This document shows, piece by piece, positions 1-12,200 of a DNA stretch of 64,000 nt (its first letter is position 1; every line of letters starts with the position of its first letter). The DNA comes from Pyrrhosoma nymphula. Taxonomy: Eukaryota > Arthropoda > Insecta > Odonata > Coenagrionidae. Both the position numbers and the translations under genes were made by a program. The notes beneath the pieces are model-generated. The model was given only the letters and a program-made list of their open reading frames with translations. It made no database searches and was not told the DNA's origin. Location: NCBI GenBank assembly GCA_963573305.1, contig OY754336.1, positions 14,420,699-14,484,698 of the forward strand. Direction: 5' to 3'.

Positions 1-3000
1 CAAGCTTCTGGAAATCTCGATATCTTTTGTGGGATTCCCAAAAAATAGTATAATAATATTCGTTTAATTAGAGCTAACTCGGTACCTACTAGTTTTTCCG
101 TTTGAACCCTATATCAGTAATTTACTTGCCGATAGGACTGATGACTCACAAATATAGATTTTACATGGATGGTAAGCATCAGATCGTTAGGTTCGGCGTC
201 GAAGTTCTCTTATATGAATTTACACTAACCCATTCCAAGGAGAAATGGAGTGCAAATGTTAAGGTTGTCACACGAGGCCTTGATCACTCCTTCTAAGTCC
301 TGGCTTGTGACAGGCTTCCCCGAAGGGCCCAGATTGGCGGGGTTGCAAGTAGAAATTATTATTGGAGTAAATCGTTTCGTTGGGAACCAAAATAAGCGAG
401 TTAGCGCAGCAATTCCTGGTGAAATAATGTGACGTAGAGCTGAGGGAGATAAATAGTCCTTCATTGTTGATAATGGAGGTTTAAAAGGAGCTGACGTGTA
501 GCAATCGCTATGAGAAAATGATACCCTTAAGTATGGCACCATAATTTTATGGTCAATGATGCATGCTTTTGAGTTACTAAAAATAATGTCTCCCTCCTGC
601 TTGATAAATTACTGCATAACCATGACGTTAATCATCAGCCCTTCGGTTTCTTGTAACAGCTTTTTTCATAATTGGAGGATATATTTCTCCCTGTGCCTCC
701 AACTACCGTCAATACGTTTCTTAGAATCACGCATTATGATTGCTGTGGTCTATTTGATTTCCAAATCTTCTCTATATGTTTGAGCGAAAACTAGTTTGTG
801 CAAAATGGTTGGTACAATTCCCGTAACCGGTTCCTGGAACTCCGTTGAACCGAAAATTTTGACGTGATTCCTGGAACCCTGAATTAGTTCCAGATCTGCG
901 AATTAAAAGGATTCCGGAACTGCTGGTTCTGCAATCTAGTAGAATTCTTGACTGCAAAAGGATTTAAACTCTTGACTTTTCTAAAGTAATTTGGCGTAAA
1001 CCTATTGGATTTTATAACACCGCTAGTAGTGCTTCTTTTTTAATCCTATCTTATCGGTGAAGCTCGCCGAATAATACCTCGTTAAATCCTGTTGGGGTCA
1101 TTTTCTTTCTTTATGAATTTAGTGCTTGGGTGAGTTGGAACTGTTACGTTGGCATTGACATCGGAGTAATAATTGGGTGACTGTTTAGGCGGTTTTAAAT
1201 TTATTAGCACTTCGCATTTGTTTGTGACGTATTTTTTTCTCGAAAAGATAAAACACGTTTGAACTACTTGAAGTTTTTTCGAGAAGCTGTTGAAATGCCG
1301 TTCTACTAAGCTACTCATTGTGTTAAATCCCAATAAGCTTCGTTCACATCATTTACCGGGGAAACCTTAAGTACAGAACGATTTATTAGTCTGCATTCCC
1401 GATTTAAATTTTACCTCTTCTAAAATATTATTTTTTCTCTCAATTTGTTTATTTTACCGGAAGGCCTCACTTCATATGCCCATTTACTCATTTTTTATGT
1501 ATCGCCAATAGTCTTTGTTGGTGCTTTAAATAGAAATTTGTTCTTTTGGGTCAATTTTAAAAAGCCGTGTAATGCTGAAGTTCCCATGTTTAAAGAAAGT
1601 TGTGTGATATTTACTTCGTCATGTGAATGCGTTCCTTTCCAAAATTTACTTTTCGATCGTAATATATATATATTTGCCGGGGGCGTCTTTCTGAATTGTC
1701 GTATACTCATTTTTTTTTCGTGTCATTTTCTTTCCACATCAGATTTCTCCTTAAATGTCGCCCCGGGCCTAGTGCTCCATATGTCTTTCCTGATATCTTG
1801 ATTTATGTGTGGTTTATTTACGATGTGGATCCACCACGGAGCTGAAGAAGCTTTAATGCGACTTATTTGTCGAATAAATGACGCGAGCTTCATAATTTCT
1901 TTTGGTGAAATCCTGTGAACCAAAGTTTGAATAAAACTTGGTGGAAATCTATGCTATTTATTAAAAGGAAATAGCAGAATAGACTCTTAATCACCTTATG
2001 TCTGACTAATCACCTCCGAACCTCTGGCATTATTATAGTGAAATTTGCCACAAAGCTACGCTATAAGCCATGAGTTTACTTAGGAATGTTAAAAAATTGC
2101 AATTCTAAATGGAATTTTAATGGAACAGGGATTACGGGCAATGCATAGGAAAAATTTCGGGGGCAAACTGGTAACCTCGTTAAATGATATTTATTAAATC
2201 CCTTACTGTGTTTTATCCTCTTCAGACCCCATGCGTCATATACGGCACGAGAAATAATCTTATTTTCAGGACTTAGAGATCGAGTGTTTTGCAAGCGATT
2301 CACCTTTCCTCAGATTATGCGTTTTGCGGTAGGTGTCAGGAAAGCACTGGAGCCTCTTTCAATATTCTTGGTTACGTGTTGCCGAAGTTCTGACGTATAT
2401 ATTGAGTGCATGCTCCCGGAGGAGGTTGGGTTTGAAGAGGTTAAAGAGTGTTGTCATGTTAAAATGCCTGTTATCGGAAGAAAAAATCGCTCTTGAAATT
2501 TTTATTTACAAAATATTGAAAATACAACAATACACCTATTTTTTTCACAGCTTTGCGTTGCCGTGATAGGGAGTGTGTGTTTTGTATTGGTCAGTTGTCT
2601 GTGAGTGTTTGTATGCGTGATCTGCTGTATTCTGGCATGATTTTATATCTGGATAGTAAATATTTGGTTTAAATATTCTATTTTAGGATCCCCCAAACGG
2701 AGTGAAAAGAGGGTAACTAAGTAGTTTTTCTATGAAGAGAGAGAGGAGTGTGTTGCAAGAGAAAATACGATAGTTCATTTCCACACTGTTTTATGAAACA
2801 CCAACCTTTGTTTTGGCATGTGATGTCACTATTAAGGGGAGTTTTACCATAGTTACCTCATTAGCCTATTCATATGCTATAGCCAATCCTTGCAAATCTT
2901 ATGATACCGAACTTGCTTGGATGTTGAAATGCCTTCAGGTATGACACAACTTCCGGCGCTACATAAAGAATAGAGTACATTAGTTAAATTCTGAATTAAA

Positions 3001-4220
3001 GTCTTGGAACTCTAGACTTTAAAAGATAAGCAAACGATAGGTAATAAATGGACATATTTAACTATCCTATTGCTGGTATATTTGGATGCTTTAATGAACT
3101 GTACAAGGTCTTCCAGACATTTGCATAATTTCGGGATGGTGAATATGGCAATTTCTCCCCATATGGCTCTAAAAAGTCTGAGCGAAAAATTATTGTTTTC
3201 TTACCTAAGGTAGTTCCATATAACTGTGAATATTATTGTTTGGTAACTAGAGTATTTCACTCATATCAAAATGGTCCGTGGTGACTTCTCTGTGGAATCT
3301 TAAATTGCGTTCCATGTGACGAGAATTTCAAGTTTAGCTTTTCCATTCGTCGGATGGAATGAAACAACCCTGTACTCCTTTCCTTAAGAGTTATTCCGAC
3401 GCGTCGGCGGGTTTCATTCCTCCGTCCCCCAAACAACCTTTCCATTACAATCCTTCCCACCTATCGCTATTGGGAATAACGCCATTTTTCGGTTATCCTA
3501 CCTGATAACTGCTCAGATAAATTGTTAGAGCAACATTATTATTTTTTTTTGCGTGTGCGATTGCTTGGTATGTAATTATTCCTCATCTATAAAATTCCTC
3601 AACTTTATCTATAAAATGCGAAATCTAAATGTGCTTGAGGAAACGTGCGTCCTGCACTTACGTAAATCTTGATACCGACGTCCAAGTAGTATTTCACACC
3701 ACACTCCTTTCGGCGAATATGTGGAAAACTGATTTAAGTCATTTTCTGCTAAAACTTCAAATCATGAAGTAGCCTGCGTTTCACATTAGAGTGAAATGGC
3801 ATGTTTAACTCTCAAATTATATTAAGTAATGACAGCCGTGAAATGTAAGTAATTATTCATTGCGTGAAATACTTCCGTAAGTTGATCATTTCTACTTTCG
3901 AAAGAATAGACCCTATTCTTTTTTTGTACATACCATCGGAAGTTGGTAGGTACATACCTGTAGCTATTTCAACATAAAAGCAAGCTAATCGGTGGAATAT
4001 GATTTTCAGGGATTGGTTATTGGAGCATGTACTCATGTCTGTAATATGTGTATTTTTTAGCGTTGAAATGTGTTACTGCGTACTCTTTTGTTTTGTTTTA
4101 TATTTACACTTGATGAAATAAAGCACCAGTCTCGCGTTATTTCCATTAAGTCAAGTCTGTTTTCTTTCCTCGTCCTCACGACCTCAACATAGGTAGCATA
4201 CGAATATTGGTCAGTTCGCT
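1..4220. other. Unannotated AT-rich stretch
   Basis: No gene, repeat unit or RNA was recognised here. Open frames are short, overlap on both strands and show no family motif. A 12-bp perfect palindrome (CCGACGCGTCGG, near 3396) and a loose inverted pair sharing GGAATGAAAC (near 3355 and 3412) lie in a slightly GC-richer patch at 3260-3480. The longest open frames (225-542 on minus, 1445-1801 on plus) have no recognisable domain. Confidence 0.6.
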
Positions 4221-4475
4221 ATGCATTTATTGATCTTGATAGCAGGTATTGTGAGCAGAAGATCACAAACAAAGAAGGCCTTTTACCTGATGAGGAGTGT
4301 GCTAAAAGCTAGTAACACAAGCCTGGAAGTAAGAATGCACTTTATTAAAACACGTGTTTGGAGCATTCTTTTATATATCAGTGAAACCTGGACAATAACA
4401 GCCGCAGAGCATATGGAATTGGAAGCAATGGAGATGTGTTTTTCACAACGAATTCACATTGAACTGCTTCGTTAA
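4221..4475 (+). pseudogene. LINE reverse transcriptase, C-terminal fragment
   Basis: An 84-codon open frame matches the region after the reverse transcriptase catalytic core of RTE/Jockey-like non-LTR retrotransposons. Visible landmarks are TKKAFYLMRSVL near residue 20, the VWSILLYISETWTI block (normally VWSVLLYGSETWTL) near residues 50-62, and LEAMEMCFSQRI (normally LEAxEMWxxRRM) near 68-80. In an intact element this connector follows the palm and thumb domains of the polymerase that copies element RNA at the target site. Here it is isolated: no catalytic FADD-type motif precedes it and the frame stops straight after it. It is a dead fragment; the clade is uncertain. Confidence 0.8.
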
Positions 4476-4799
4476 ATTTTTTTCACTCAAAGGCGGATTT
4501 TACCCGTCTTGCGTATTTTAAAATCACCAAAAAAATCTCAATATGTAACCCTATATTTATATATTTTTCAAAACAAGCTCCTGTCTTTAAGCAAATTGTA
4601 AAATTTTCTTCGAGTTATTGTAATATTGAGGCTGACATCAAAATTAAACAGATATTTTTTCCGAAGAATATTCTCGAAACCAAATGCAGTATTATGAAAT
4701 AACAAAACGTGCAATTTTTTCGTAGATTTTTGCAGTTCCTTTTAATTTTGGTAAGTTTTTTTTGGATTTCTGCGATTAAACTATACTTTTTTAGCAACA
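4476..4799. other. Unannotated AT-rich spacer
   Basis: AT-rich sequence between the LINE fragment and the Penelope-like element; nothing recognised. Confidence 0.5.
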
Positions 4800-4831
4800 G
4801 TTTCGCCGTACTATTCTGTCGGCTTCGTCAG
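4800..4831 (-). other. CTGACGA-stem-GAAAC motif after Penelope stop
   Basis: On the minus strand CTGACGA is followed by one extra A, a GCCG/CGGC stem with an 11-nt loop, then GAAAC. The motif sits just after the Penelope reading frame. It resembles the hammerhead core (CUGANGA, stem II, GAAA), but the base between CUGANGA and the stem does not fit the standard fold. Related copies occur near 10735, 30284, 36662, 56781 and 57184. Confidence 0.4.
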
Positions 4832-5580
4832 GCTTTCTAAATCAACAATGAAAAATAAATAAACAAACTTAAGCGGTTATTATTTAGCATGATTAATTAA
4901 GGAAGGATTCCACGTAGAAGGAAGTTTGTAGGCATCTTCTCTCTTTCGGTTGTTAGGTCTTTTTTCTATTTCTATGGCTTACCTGATGATCTGTGGATAG
5001 TAGCTAATTTCTTTACATAAAACTTTCGCTCTCTTGATGCCAATACTGTGGCCTTCTAAAAGTTTGTGCTCAGCCACGGGAGAGTGATACCAATTTTTCT
5101 TCCGAATAGCCTGTTCGTGTTCCTTCAGTTTGCATCCTATGGCTCTCTTTGTCTGGCCAACGTATGATTTTCCGTAACTACATAAATTTCGTATATACCT
5201 TCGAACATTGTGGGAGTTAATGGATCTTTAACTCCTCTAAGATGATCATAAACTTTGGAGGTGGTGTTAAATCTTGTAATGATGTTATGCTTCTTCATGA
5301 TTTTACCAATGCGATCTGTTGTTCCCGCTATGTAAGGTAGCATAACATACCCCAAAGGCTTATATGTCTCTTTCTCCCTAGGCTTCTGATTTCTAATACT
5401 TTCAATTAATTTATAGCTATAACCATTATCCTTCAGTATCTCCCTTAAATGTTTTAATTCTTCAGAGATTGAATCAGCATCCGAAACTCTGCGAGCGCGA
5501 TCAAATAGGGTCTTGATAACTGATGTCTTTTGCTGTGGGTGGTGGTGGAAAACTTGCGACAGGAATTTGCTGAGAAGAAC
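4800..5580 (-). pseudogene. Penelope-like element, 3' part with GIY-YIG endonuclease
   Basis: Read on the minus strand, this is the C-terminal third of a Penelope-like retroelement. The RT-endonuclease linker begins near 5575 (VFHHHPQQKTSVIKTLFDRA, then VSDADSISEELKHLREIL). Next comes the conserved LGYVMLPYIAGTTDRIGKI block and GIYEI, the GIY half of the nuclease motif. A one-base frame change follows, and the reading continues as CSYGKSYVGQTKRAIG (the YIG half, here YVG), LKEHEQAIR, VAEHKLLEGHSIGIKRAKVL, a stop replacing the codon before AIEIEKRPNNR, and an end at 4880. The element is 5'-truncated: the reverse transcriptase is absent. About 50 bp past the stop lies a stem motif described separately. 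Frameshift and stop make it inactive. Confidence 0.85.
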
Positions 5581-6827
5581 AGAATATTACTTACTTCACT
5601 AAATACTCATGATTCACCATTGGAACCATTCAGTTCCTCAACGCCTCCTGTAATTTTTTTCCTAAACGTATTTCGTATTTATCTCTAGAAATCACATGAT
5701 TACGGGTTAAATTAACCTGAATATAATCATCTAGCTGCAAAATATTTTCGCTGATCTCTTTTTGAGAGGACTATGGGAAACTTCTTGGGGTTGGCTTGTG
5801 AATTCATGTGGTGGGGTCGTTCACCACTATCCAGTCCAGCAAACATTCCCAAAAGTTTTTTCTTTTTCATTTCTCCGAACAACTTTTGGGGCCGGGCAGC
5901 GGAGTTAGCGCCGATTGATCGATAAGATCTGCATTCCTTTTCAAGAGCAGAATTTTCTCTCTCTCTCTCTCAGGTCCAAAAAACGGGTTGGTTCCTGCCC
6001 GAATCGGCACTCAAATGTAATTTCGTTAGCCTAGATTAAAAATTCTTTGCTGTGGTATATTAAAAGATGGATTTTGGAGTATTTTATTAAATATTTCTTT
6101 TATTCAGGGTGGTCATTGATCGTGAAAATGAAGTAAGAACGGGAAGGCATAACATTTGTGGAAATTCACTTGAAAGTACGTGGTGGAAAACTCTTTGGAT
6201 AGTATGAAACTTAGTTTAATGAATCTTCATACTAATGAGAAAATGTTAATGCAAAATACTGGATGAAAAAATAGTCCTCACCCTTCCGTTTCTTGAAACC
6301 ACATCTTAAGTATCAAACTAACGCTACGTTCCTTGTCTGCAGTATATAAAAATAGTTTGCGTATAAAATTATGTAGGTAAAACTATATTATTTGAAAAAT
6401 ATGTTTTATTCTTAAAACTTTCTTCTAAAAAAGAAAATCTTAATAACTGGTTTTATAACCTAGGCGCTATAACATCATCGGATAAAAATGAAATCGACGG
6501 AATCCGGAATATCATGAAAGCATTGTGTTGTTAATTACATTCTGGCTGTACATTAAATGGGATCAGGGTGAAGGTTGGCCCTTGATGGTCACTTATTGTC
6601 AGTTTTTTTTATTTACTGGACTCACTTGTTCATCTCTTACTGCAATAAAATCGCTTCCTTCCCTGTAGTGTGTGTAGTATTTTTTGTATAATACGTCCCA
6701 CGAGGCACAGATTAAGCAAAAACATAAGTTGACGGGCAATATTTTCTTTGCCCGTCAATGTGCCAATTTTTTTCAAAAAGTACCGTATGGAAATCTACTC
6801 TGCATCATGCAATTAAAATTTCAATTT
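5581..6827. other. Unannotated stretch with short hairpins and a CT microsatellite
   Basis: Holds a (CT)n run near 5952-5970, an inverted CCCAAAAGTT/AACTTTTGGG pair near 5850-5890 and an 11-bp-arm hairpin at 6729-6758. No gene recognised. Confidence 0.5.
5952..5970. repeat. (CT)n microsatellite
   Basis: A run of alternating T and C about 19 bp long, followed by CAGG. It resembles a polypyrimidine tract plus splice acceptor, but no exon is evident downstream. Confidence 0.7.
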
Positions 6828-7080
6828 TAAACAAACTCTTAACTATCTCTAAGTTTAACAGTATATAATATAGGTTTATAAATTTTATTCAATGATAAGA
6901 CAAAAGGCTACTTTAGAGTAGAGGGATAGGGGCCCTAATACCTCGACACCACCCCATTAAATATCCATATATCATGTGATTCGACAATTTCGTCCCTACT
7001 TTAGAATAAGAGTCAAATGAAATAGGTAGTTTTACACCATTCATTCGTAATTCACGATTAAACTACTCTGAGTCAAGAAG
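6828..7080 (-). repeat. Dispersed ~260 bp repeat, copy 1 (inverted)
   Basis: This block is the reverse complement of 9900-10160, with high identity over about 250 bp. Shared landmarks include the near-palindrome CTACTTTAGAGTAG, a stretch around GAATCACGTGATATATGGAT, and the inner end CTCTGAGTCA. No open frame or tRNA-like head is visible. It may be a MITE-like family in opposite orientations, or the long terminal inverted repeats of a ~3.3 kb element. Confidence 0.75.
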
Positions 7081-9899
7081 TTAAAACTGCTCTTCTCAAC
7101 TTATTAAAACTATTTTTGATGCTGCAATTTACTCCAGTCATACTGTATACTTAAGCGTGAATTCTATCATATTAAGTTACGTGTCTCATAGCTCTTAGTA
7201 TCTGATTCATAAAGAATTATTCATCAATAAATGCAAATAATTGTTTTTCATATCACTCTCTATTACTGAGTACTTAATCTTTGAAAATAGTCTGTATTTA
7301 GCGAAGCTTGCGATGTTTTTCACTCTTTCATGCGCCGAGTGGTGACAACGGGATATTTTTTAAATATACTATCATGAATCCGTGGCGATGCTAATTCTTG
7401 TGGTCTGAAAACGTATTTTCTGATGTCAAATCCGCTCTCTTAAAGGAATAATATTTTTATTTTATAGGAGCGCCTCGTGGGGTTGTATTTCTCCAAAAGT
7501 GTAATGGGGGTCTTTTAGCCGTATTTTGACTCTGCCACCTCGGGGACACCGATCTCTTATCCACGAGGCGGAGCTTTGGGAAGCGTCCAAAGTGAAAACA
7601 ACTCTTCTGTGATGCACTCTTGGGCCTCGGGGAATATCCTTGCGCCTTGGCCTCCCGTGCCCCCGCAAGGAATCGGCTACGGTACGAGCCACTCCCGTGT
7701 CCTTTCAAATGTTCAATCGTGAAGACAAGGCTTTCGTTTTCAGGGTGATCATCGCGGTTGCGTGAGTTGAAAAAAGTGAAATACTACCTCTTTATAAATG
7801 CCGAATAAAATATTCTTCCTCGGCTAATGATGCATTTTGCCTTGAAAAGCATATGTCGGATAAACAAGGTGTTTATTGGTCGTCTAATATAAAGTTTAAC
7901 ATAATTTTTCTGGCCCGATGAGACAACTACTATACCATTTCTGTTTATCTAACGCTTTTTGACTCCAGTTGCAGTAATTTGTTTTGCTAATACATGAATA
8001 AAAAAACAAGATGCGCTGACGTCGTAACTTCAATGCCATCAAATTTCCTAGAAATATTTCCATCTTTTTCGCGATGAGTCCTTTTCGCGGAATACTTTTG
8101 TGTGGTTAAGAAAATGATATTTTTTCCCGTTGCTTCGCTAATTATTGCTTTGAAGTCAACACATGTACCTTGTAAAGTTTCAAGAGCCGTCGCAACGTTC
8201 GCGAGTTCAAGCCGTCGCCGTTCGCGAAACCAAGAGCCGTCGCCAAGGAAGAAGATAAATTAACAGGACAACAGAGGAAAGGCAATATGAGGAATCGGCA
8301 GTCTAGAATTAAGTTTTAAGATTTAAAATAGTGAAAAAGTGTAACATAATAAAATAAAGTAAAATAAATTGTTACAACCTTCAAGTTAAATATTTGAATA
8401 AAATAGTGTGGAAATGTAGTTGTATAAATTTGGTGGAATTGGAATTCACATCACTAAATGGTTAACCTCCGAATTTATCGGGTTCCTGGGCCATCTGTAT
8501 GCAAACCCAATGCAATAGCCACCACACTGACCCAGTCCTCCAATCTCGGGTATGTACTTTCATATAATAAAAAAATTGTAAACCATATTCAATTAATGTA
8601 TAATACGCCCAATAATTTTCATTGTAGCCCGGAAGAAGCGTGTATGCAAATGCAAAACGTCGGCAAAGAGAATAAATAATTTGCAAATGAATAGGTCTAT
8701 ATCTCCTGATAGAAGAAAGAAATTCATAATAAGCCCCATGTCTTCATCTTCAGTGATGGGTACATTCCTTTGACTTTTTACCTCCTCTCTACCGCTTTCT
8801 AAAAATTTCCCTTGAACGTTCACTTACTTCTCCGTTCTTTATCCACGCATGGGTGGGGACCGTCTGCTCATTATCTTCCTCGCCTCACCGACAACATTTG
8901 CGGGATTTTACGGATAATAATGCATCTCAGGCATACTCATTATTTGCTTTCAAGGCGTAAGTAATACCGGTAGAATTTAATAGGAAAGAGGATAGCCATT
9001 AACCAACGGTGTGGAGTTTGTACTGATGGAAACCCGCGATCTGCATTCGTCTCGTGGCGGGCCGTGTAGCGGAAGGCTTATTGAACTTAAGTTACTCATC
9101 TCATTGCGACCCCGCACCGAGGGCCCGGAGTTCCGGTTGTCGGATGCCATAGAAAATCCCTCCCGGCTGGCAGACAGTGATCCAGATTCTAACCGCGAGA
9201 TAGCGGGGACTAGAAATTTTCCTTTAATTGGCCGTCGAACACTCGCTCAAACAACTGGATTCCCCTCAGTACTCGGATTAAGGATTCATTAATTGCCTCT
9301 GTAAATATTCACTGGCGCGTTATTAGCCTTTTTTATCAGGCCTTCCGGAGGTAATTAAACTTTCCATCGTCTTCTTCTTGGGAGTGTCGTTTTTAATCCT
9401 TATAATCTCCTTCATATCCATGATCGTGTATTCCAATCACGGATTCACTCTTCAGTCAACTCCATTATTATTATTATTTCTTTCAAAGCCTTCGACATAC
9501 ATGCTTGGTAAATTCCCAATTAATTTTTCTTCTCCATCTAAGCTATGATTTCAACTGATCTCGTTCTATCCGGGATTTCTTTACAGATGATTGATCTTTT
9601 TCCTTACTCATTATTTACAATTGTCCCTTTTTCGTTGTCATTGTCCTTTTCTTGTCTACTAAAAACTTAGCTTCCATCTCGATGTATAGTGTTTTCTCCA
9701 TTCCTCTGTTTGTCACATGGCTTGGGCCAAAATTTCAAAAGTTTTAACTTTTGCCGGAATATCTCTAATTCCTCTATCTGAAAGCCGCAATAGTCCTACC
9801 TGTATTGAACTACGATAAATTGTAATATTGGGTAATGTTTGCAACTTTGATTTTTGATATCCCGTTACATCAAAAAAGTCTAGCTAATAATGGCCTAAG
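7081..9899. other. Spacer between inverted repeats, no gene recognised
   Basis: Includes a GC-richer patch at 7460-7780, open on the minus strand for about 76 codons but without a recognised domain. Also holds the CAAGAGCCGTCGC repeats (8181-8244) and a second GC-richer patch at 9010-9290. If 6828-10160 is one element, this would be its interior, but no transposase was seen. Confidence 0.5.
8181..8244 (+). repeat. Short direct repeat CAAGAGCCGTCGC
   Basis: Three spaced copies of CAAG(AG)CCGTCGC at 8181, 8208 and 8231, separated by related TTCGCGA-containing sequence. It is a short degenerate tandem array with period about 25 bp. Confidence 0.6.
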
Positions 9900-10160
9900 G
9901 TGGCGCATGACTCAGAGTAGTTTACTCGTGACTTACGAAAGAATGGTGTAAAACTACCTATTTTATTTGACTCTTATACTAAAATAGCGACGAAATTGTC
10001 GAATCACGTGATATATGGATATTTAATGGGGTGGTATCGAGGTATTAAGGCCCATATCCCTCTACTCTAAAGTAGCCTTTTGTCTTGTCATTGAATAAGA
10101 TTTATAAACGTATATTATATACTGTTAAACGTGGAGGCAGTTAAAGGTTTGTTGAAAATA
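9900..10160 (+). repeat. Dispersed ~260 bp repeat, copy 2
   Basis: Mate of the block at 6828-7080 in opposite orientation. The similarity starts at TGACTCAGAGTAG near 9910 and ends near the AAAGGTTTGTTG sequence at 10145. The two copies differ by scattered substitutions, so the duplication or insertions are not recent. Confidence 0.75.
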
Positions 10161-10656
10161 TCGCAGAGTATAGAAAATAGACCTTAGACTTTTTTTCAGT
10201 AAACATAACTATGCGTCCTAACTTTCAATATTCGACGTAGTGGAATGTATATATCCACATGATGGTAATGTACTTTGGGCGAGATATCAAATCTCATAGA
10301 ATTCAATGAATTTGTTCTCATAATTAATAAAAAATATATAATATGTATTTAGTTACTACCAGCCACCAATAAATGCCAGCCACTTATCGCACTAGTTTTC
10401 GAAATATTTGCCTGATATTAGAAGCTTTTTTCCTCTGGATTTGTGGGGCTGTGCATTACCGAGAAAATTATTAAAATATTGAGGAAGCTCTTACACACAG
10501 ATCATGTGATAAATGTAACTCTGTTTACTTCGTATGTTTTTTCGTTTTCATTTTTCAATTATTTCAAAATTCAATTTATTACTCACGGTAAACCTTCGTT
10601 GTGAAGGTGTTTTCATCGTACGGTGTAAACCAATAAGTCAATTTCAATCCTTAATT
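10161..10656. other. Unannotated AT-rich spacer
   Basis: AT-rich sequence with no recognised feature. Confidence 0.5.
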
Positions 10657-10866
10657 TGCTAGCAACTAGGCGTTGAGATTGGGGAAGGATAGATAGGTAA
10701 ATAGTAGTGATAGTAGAGTAGCGATCTCCTCTAGCTGAAGAAGGGTCCTTAGCCCGAAAGATACTCCAAAGCAGTGGACACCTTTGTCGTCATGGATTAT
10801 CTGCCAGTGAGTGACCACTGATTTAATTTCCTCTCCTTCCCCAACCTCAACGCCTTGCTGCTAGCA
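10657..10866. mobile_element. Small foldback/MITE-like element with ~34 bp TIRs
   Basis: Inverted arms at 10657-10690 and 10833-10866 begin and end with TGCTAGCA and share GGCGTTGAG.TTGGGGAAGG; about four or five positions differ. The interior carries CTGAAGA, a GGG/CCC stem and GAAAG (10735-10760), the stem motif also found near Penelope 3' ends. No target duplication was found. It could be a MITE or an inverted pair of retroelement tails. Confidence 0.5.
10735..10760 (+). other. CTGAAGA-stem-GAAA motif
   Basis: CTGAAGA, one extra A, GGG, a 7-nt loop, CCC, GAAAG. Same layout as the motif at 4800-4831, inside a foldback element. Confidence 0.35.
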
Positions 10867-11440
10867 TGTTCTTTTATATTGAATTCCTTTTCTTTTTATA
10901 TTTATTTATATGCATGTATATTAGTTTTTAACTCATAAGTTTAGTTATAAGAACAAAGTTCTTTCGTCATTAAAACTGCTATGTTTATCTAATGCTTCTT
11001 ACATTAACTTAAGATTTAAAATAAAATTCGAAAATTGTCTCTGTTATGATAAGAGAATAAACCTTGCCAAAACTATCTTAACTTGTGGGTGACTTCCTTA
11101 TTTTAATGAGTCCTCTCTGAGTGTGCGGTCGCGTCGAAAAGAATTGACTTACGGAAAAGAACTCCAGTTTCCACTTCGGCTCTATTTTTGGGAAGTTGGA
11201 CGTGGGAGCATTGTTTGGGACTTTGAATAAAGTTCTCTTTTCAATGCGGTCACCGTATCGAATTTCACGAGGAAGGTCAACAACCAGCGGAGCAATCGAT
11301 TGATGAAGGTCGGTCATTGCCAGGCCTCATTTTAGCGAAGCGTGCTCTCAAAAGTCTTCCGGGTTACGACTGTTTGCTGTGAGATGAATTTCCTTTCGGT
11401 TTAATGTATTATTTGCGTACTTATGCGTATGCAGTCTGCT
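10867..11440. other. Unannotated stretch
   Basis: No recognised feature. A 79-codon minus frame at 11078-11317 has no known motif. Confidence 0.45.
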
Positions 11441-11884
11441 ATTGCCGGTAAACATGGTGGGATAACCAAAATTTCCTGGGTTCGAATCCCGCCACCAGCA
11501 TGTTTCTGATTTCATCTTAGAATTGAAGGCTTAGGTTAGACGGTGCGAAATACCATTGAATATCGCTCGATATTTTTTTTCAAAACTCAGCATGGGGTTG
11601 GTTTGGAGACTGCAGTACTGTTTTCCCATCCCGTGGACCCTGGTTTGATTCGTGGCTTTGGTGGGTATTTTTCAGTGTTATCCACATTTCTAGTAGGGTG
11701 ATTGTACTCAGTAATTCCGAATGGACGTTAAACTGTTGACACCTTTAAGCTTTTTGCTATGAATAGGCTTATATCAACCCCTTGTTTCTCTACATTCTTC
11801 CTCCAATCTTCATATGATCCATCCATAACAAACCTACCCACCTATCCTACATGGGGCAAATGTCCTCAGTGTGAGTCACCACCC
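11441..11884 (+). mobile_element. tRNA-headed SINE, family 1
   Basis: A polymerase III B-box-like GGGTTCGAATCCCGCC lies near 11478-11493, downstream of a weak A-box-like TGGTGGGATAACC. The body has the ATGGACGTTAAACTGT motif near 11721, shared with copies at 21345, 29530 and 43850, followed by a pyrimidine-rich tail. The sequence lacks a full cloverleaf, so it is not a functional tRNA gene. Confidence 0.5.
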
Positions 11885-11892
11885 GTAATAAC
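11885..11892. repeat. hAT target-site duplication, left
   Basis: GTAATAAC, matching GTGATAAC at 14553-14560 with one mismatch. Confidence 0.7.
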
Positions 11893-11999
11893 TAAGCTGA
11901 GGACATTTAGGCACTAAAAATGAAGAAATAGGCAGCCTTAAAAGGCACTGAAAAATTCAAAATAGGTACTTAAAATAGGCGCTTAAAATATTTTTGGCA

Positions 12000-12200
12000 T
12001 TTCGGACGATTCTGTCGGTCCTGGAATCCCAAAAGGTTTTAGGTGTTTAGGTTTAGGTTTAACAGGGACCATACAAACAAAACTTGACATATATCTACGC
12101 CTTGGGTGGTGAAATATCCACCCATCCGGGACTTGAACCCGTAATCCCAAGATTAACAGGCGAAGACGTTTATAGCCAGCCACCACCGTGGCCGGCTATA
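12000..12200 (-). mobile_element. tRNA-headed SINE, family 2, inserted in the hAT element
   Basis: On the minus strand an A-box-like TGGTGGCTGGCTA (12173-12185) is followed by a B box GGGTTCAAGTCCCG (12127-12140). A body beginning CCGGATGGGTGG and a TTTAGG-rich tail come next. The 41470-41600 copy shares the B box and the GGATGG..TTCACC segment. The TTTAGG-like tail is not a telomeric array. Confidence 0.6.

Noticed and set aside
8140..8460. LTR tail of a retrotransposon upstream of an ATG
   Set aside because: No matching second LTR, no convincing primer-binding site and no gag-like frame.
12045..12065. TTTAGG-rich stretch resembling the insect telomere repeat TTAGG
   Set aside because: Only a few irregular units within a SINE tail; no tandem array.
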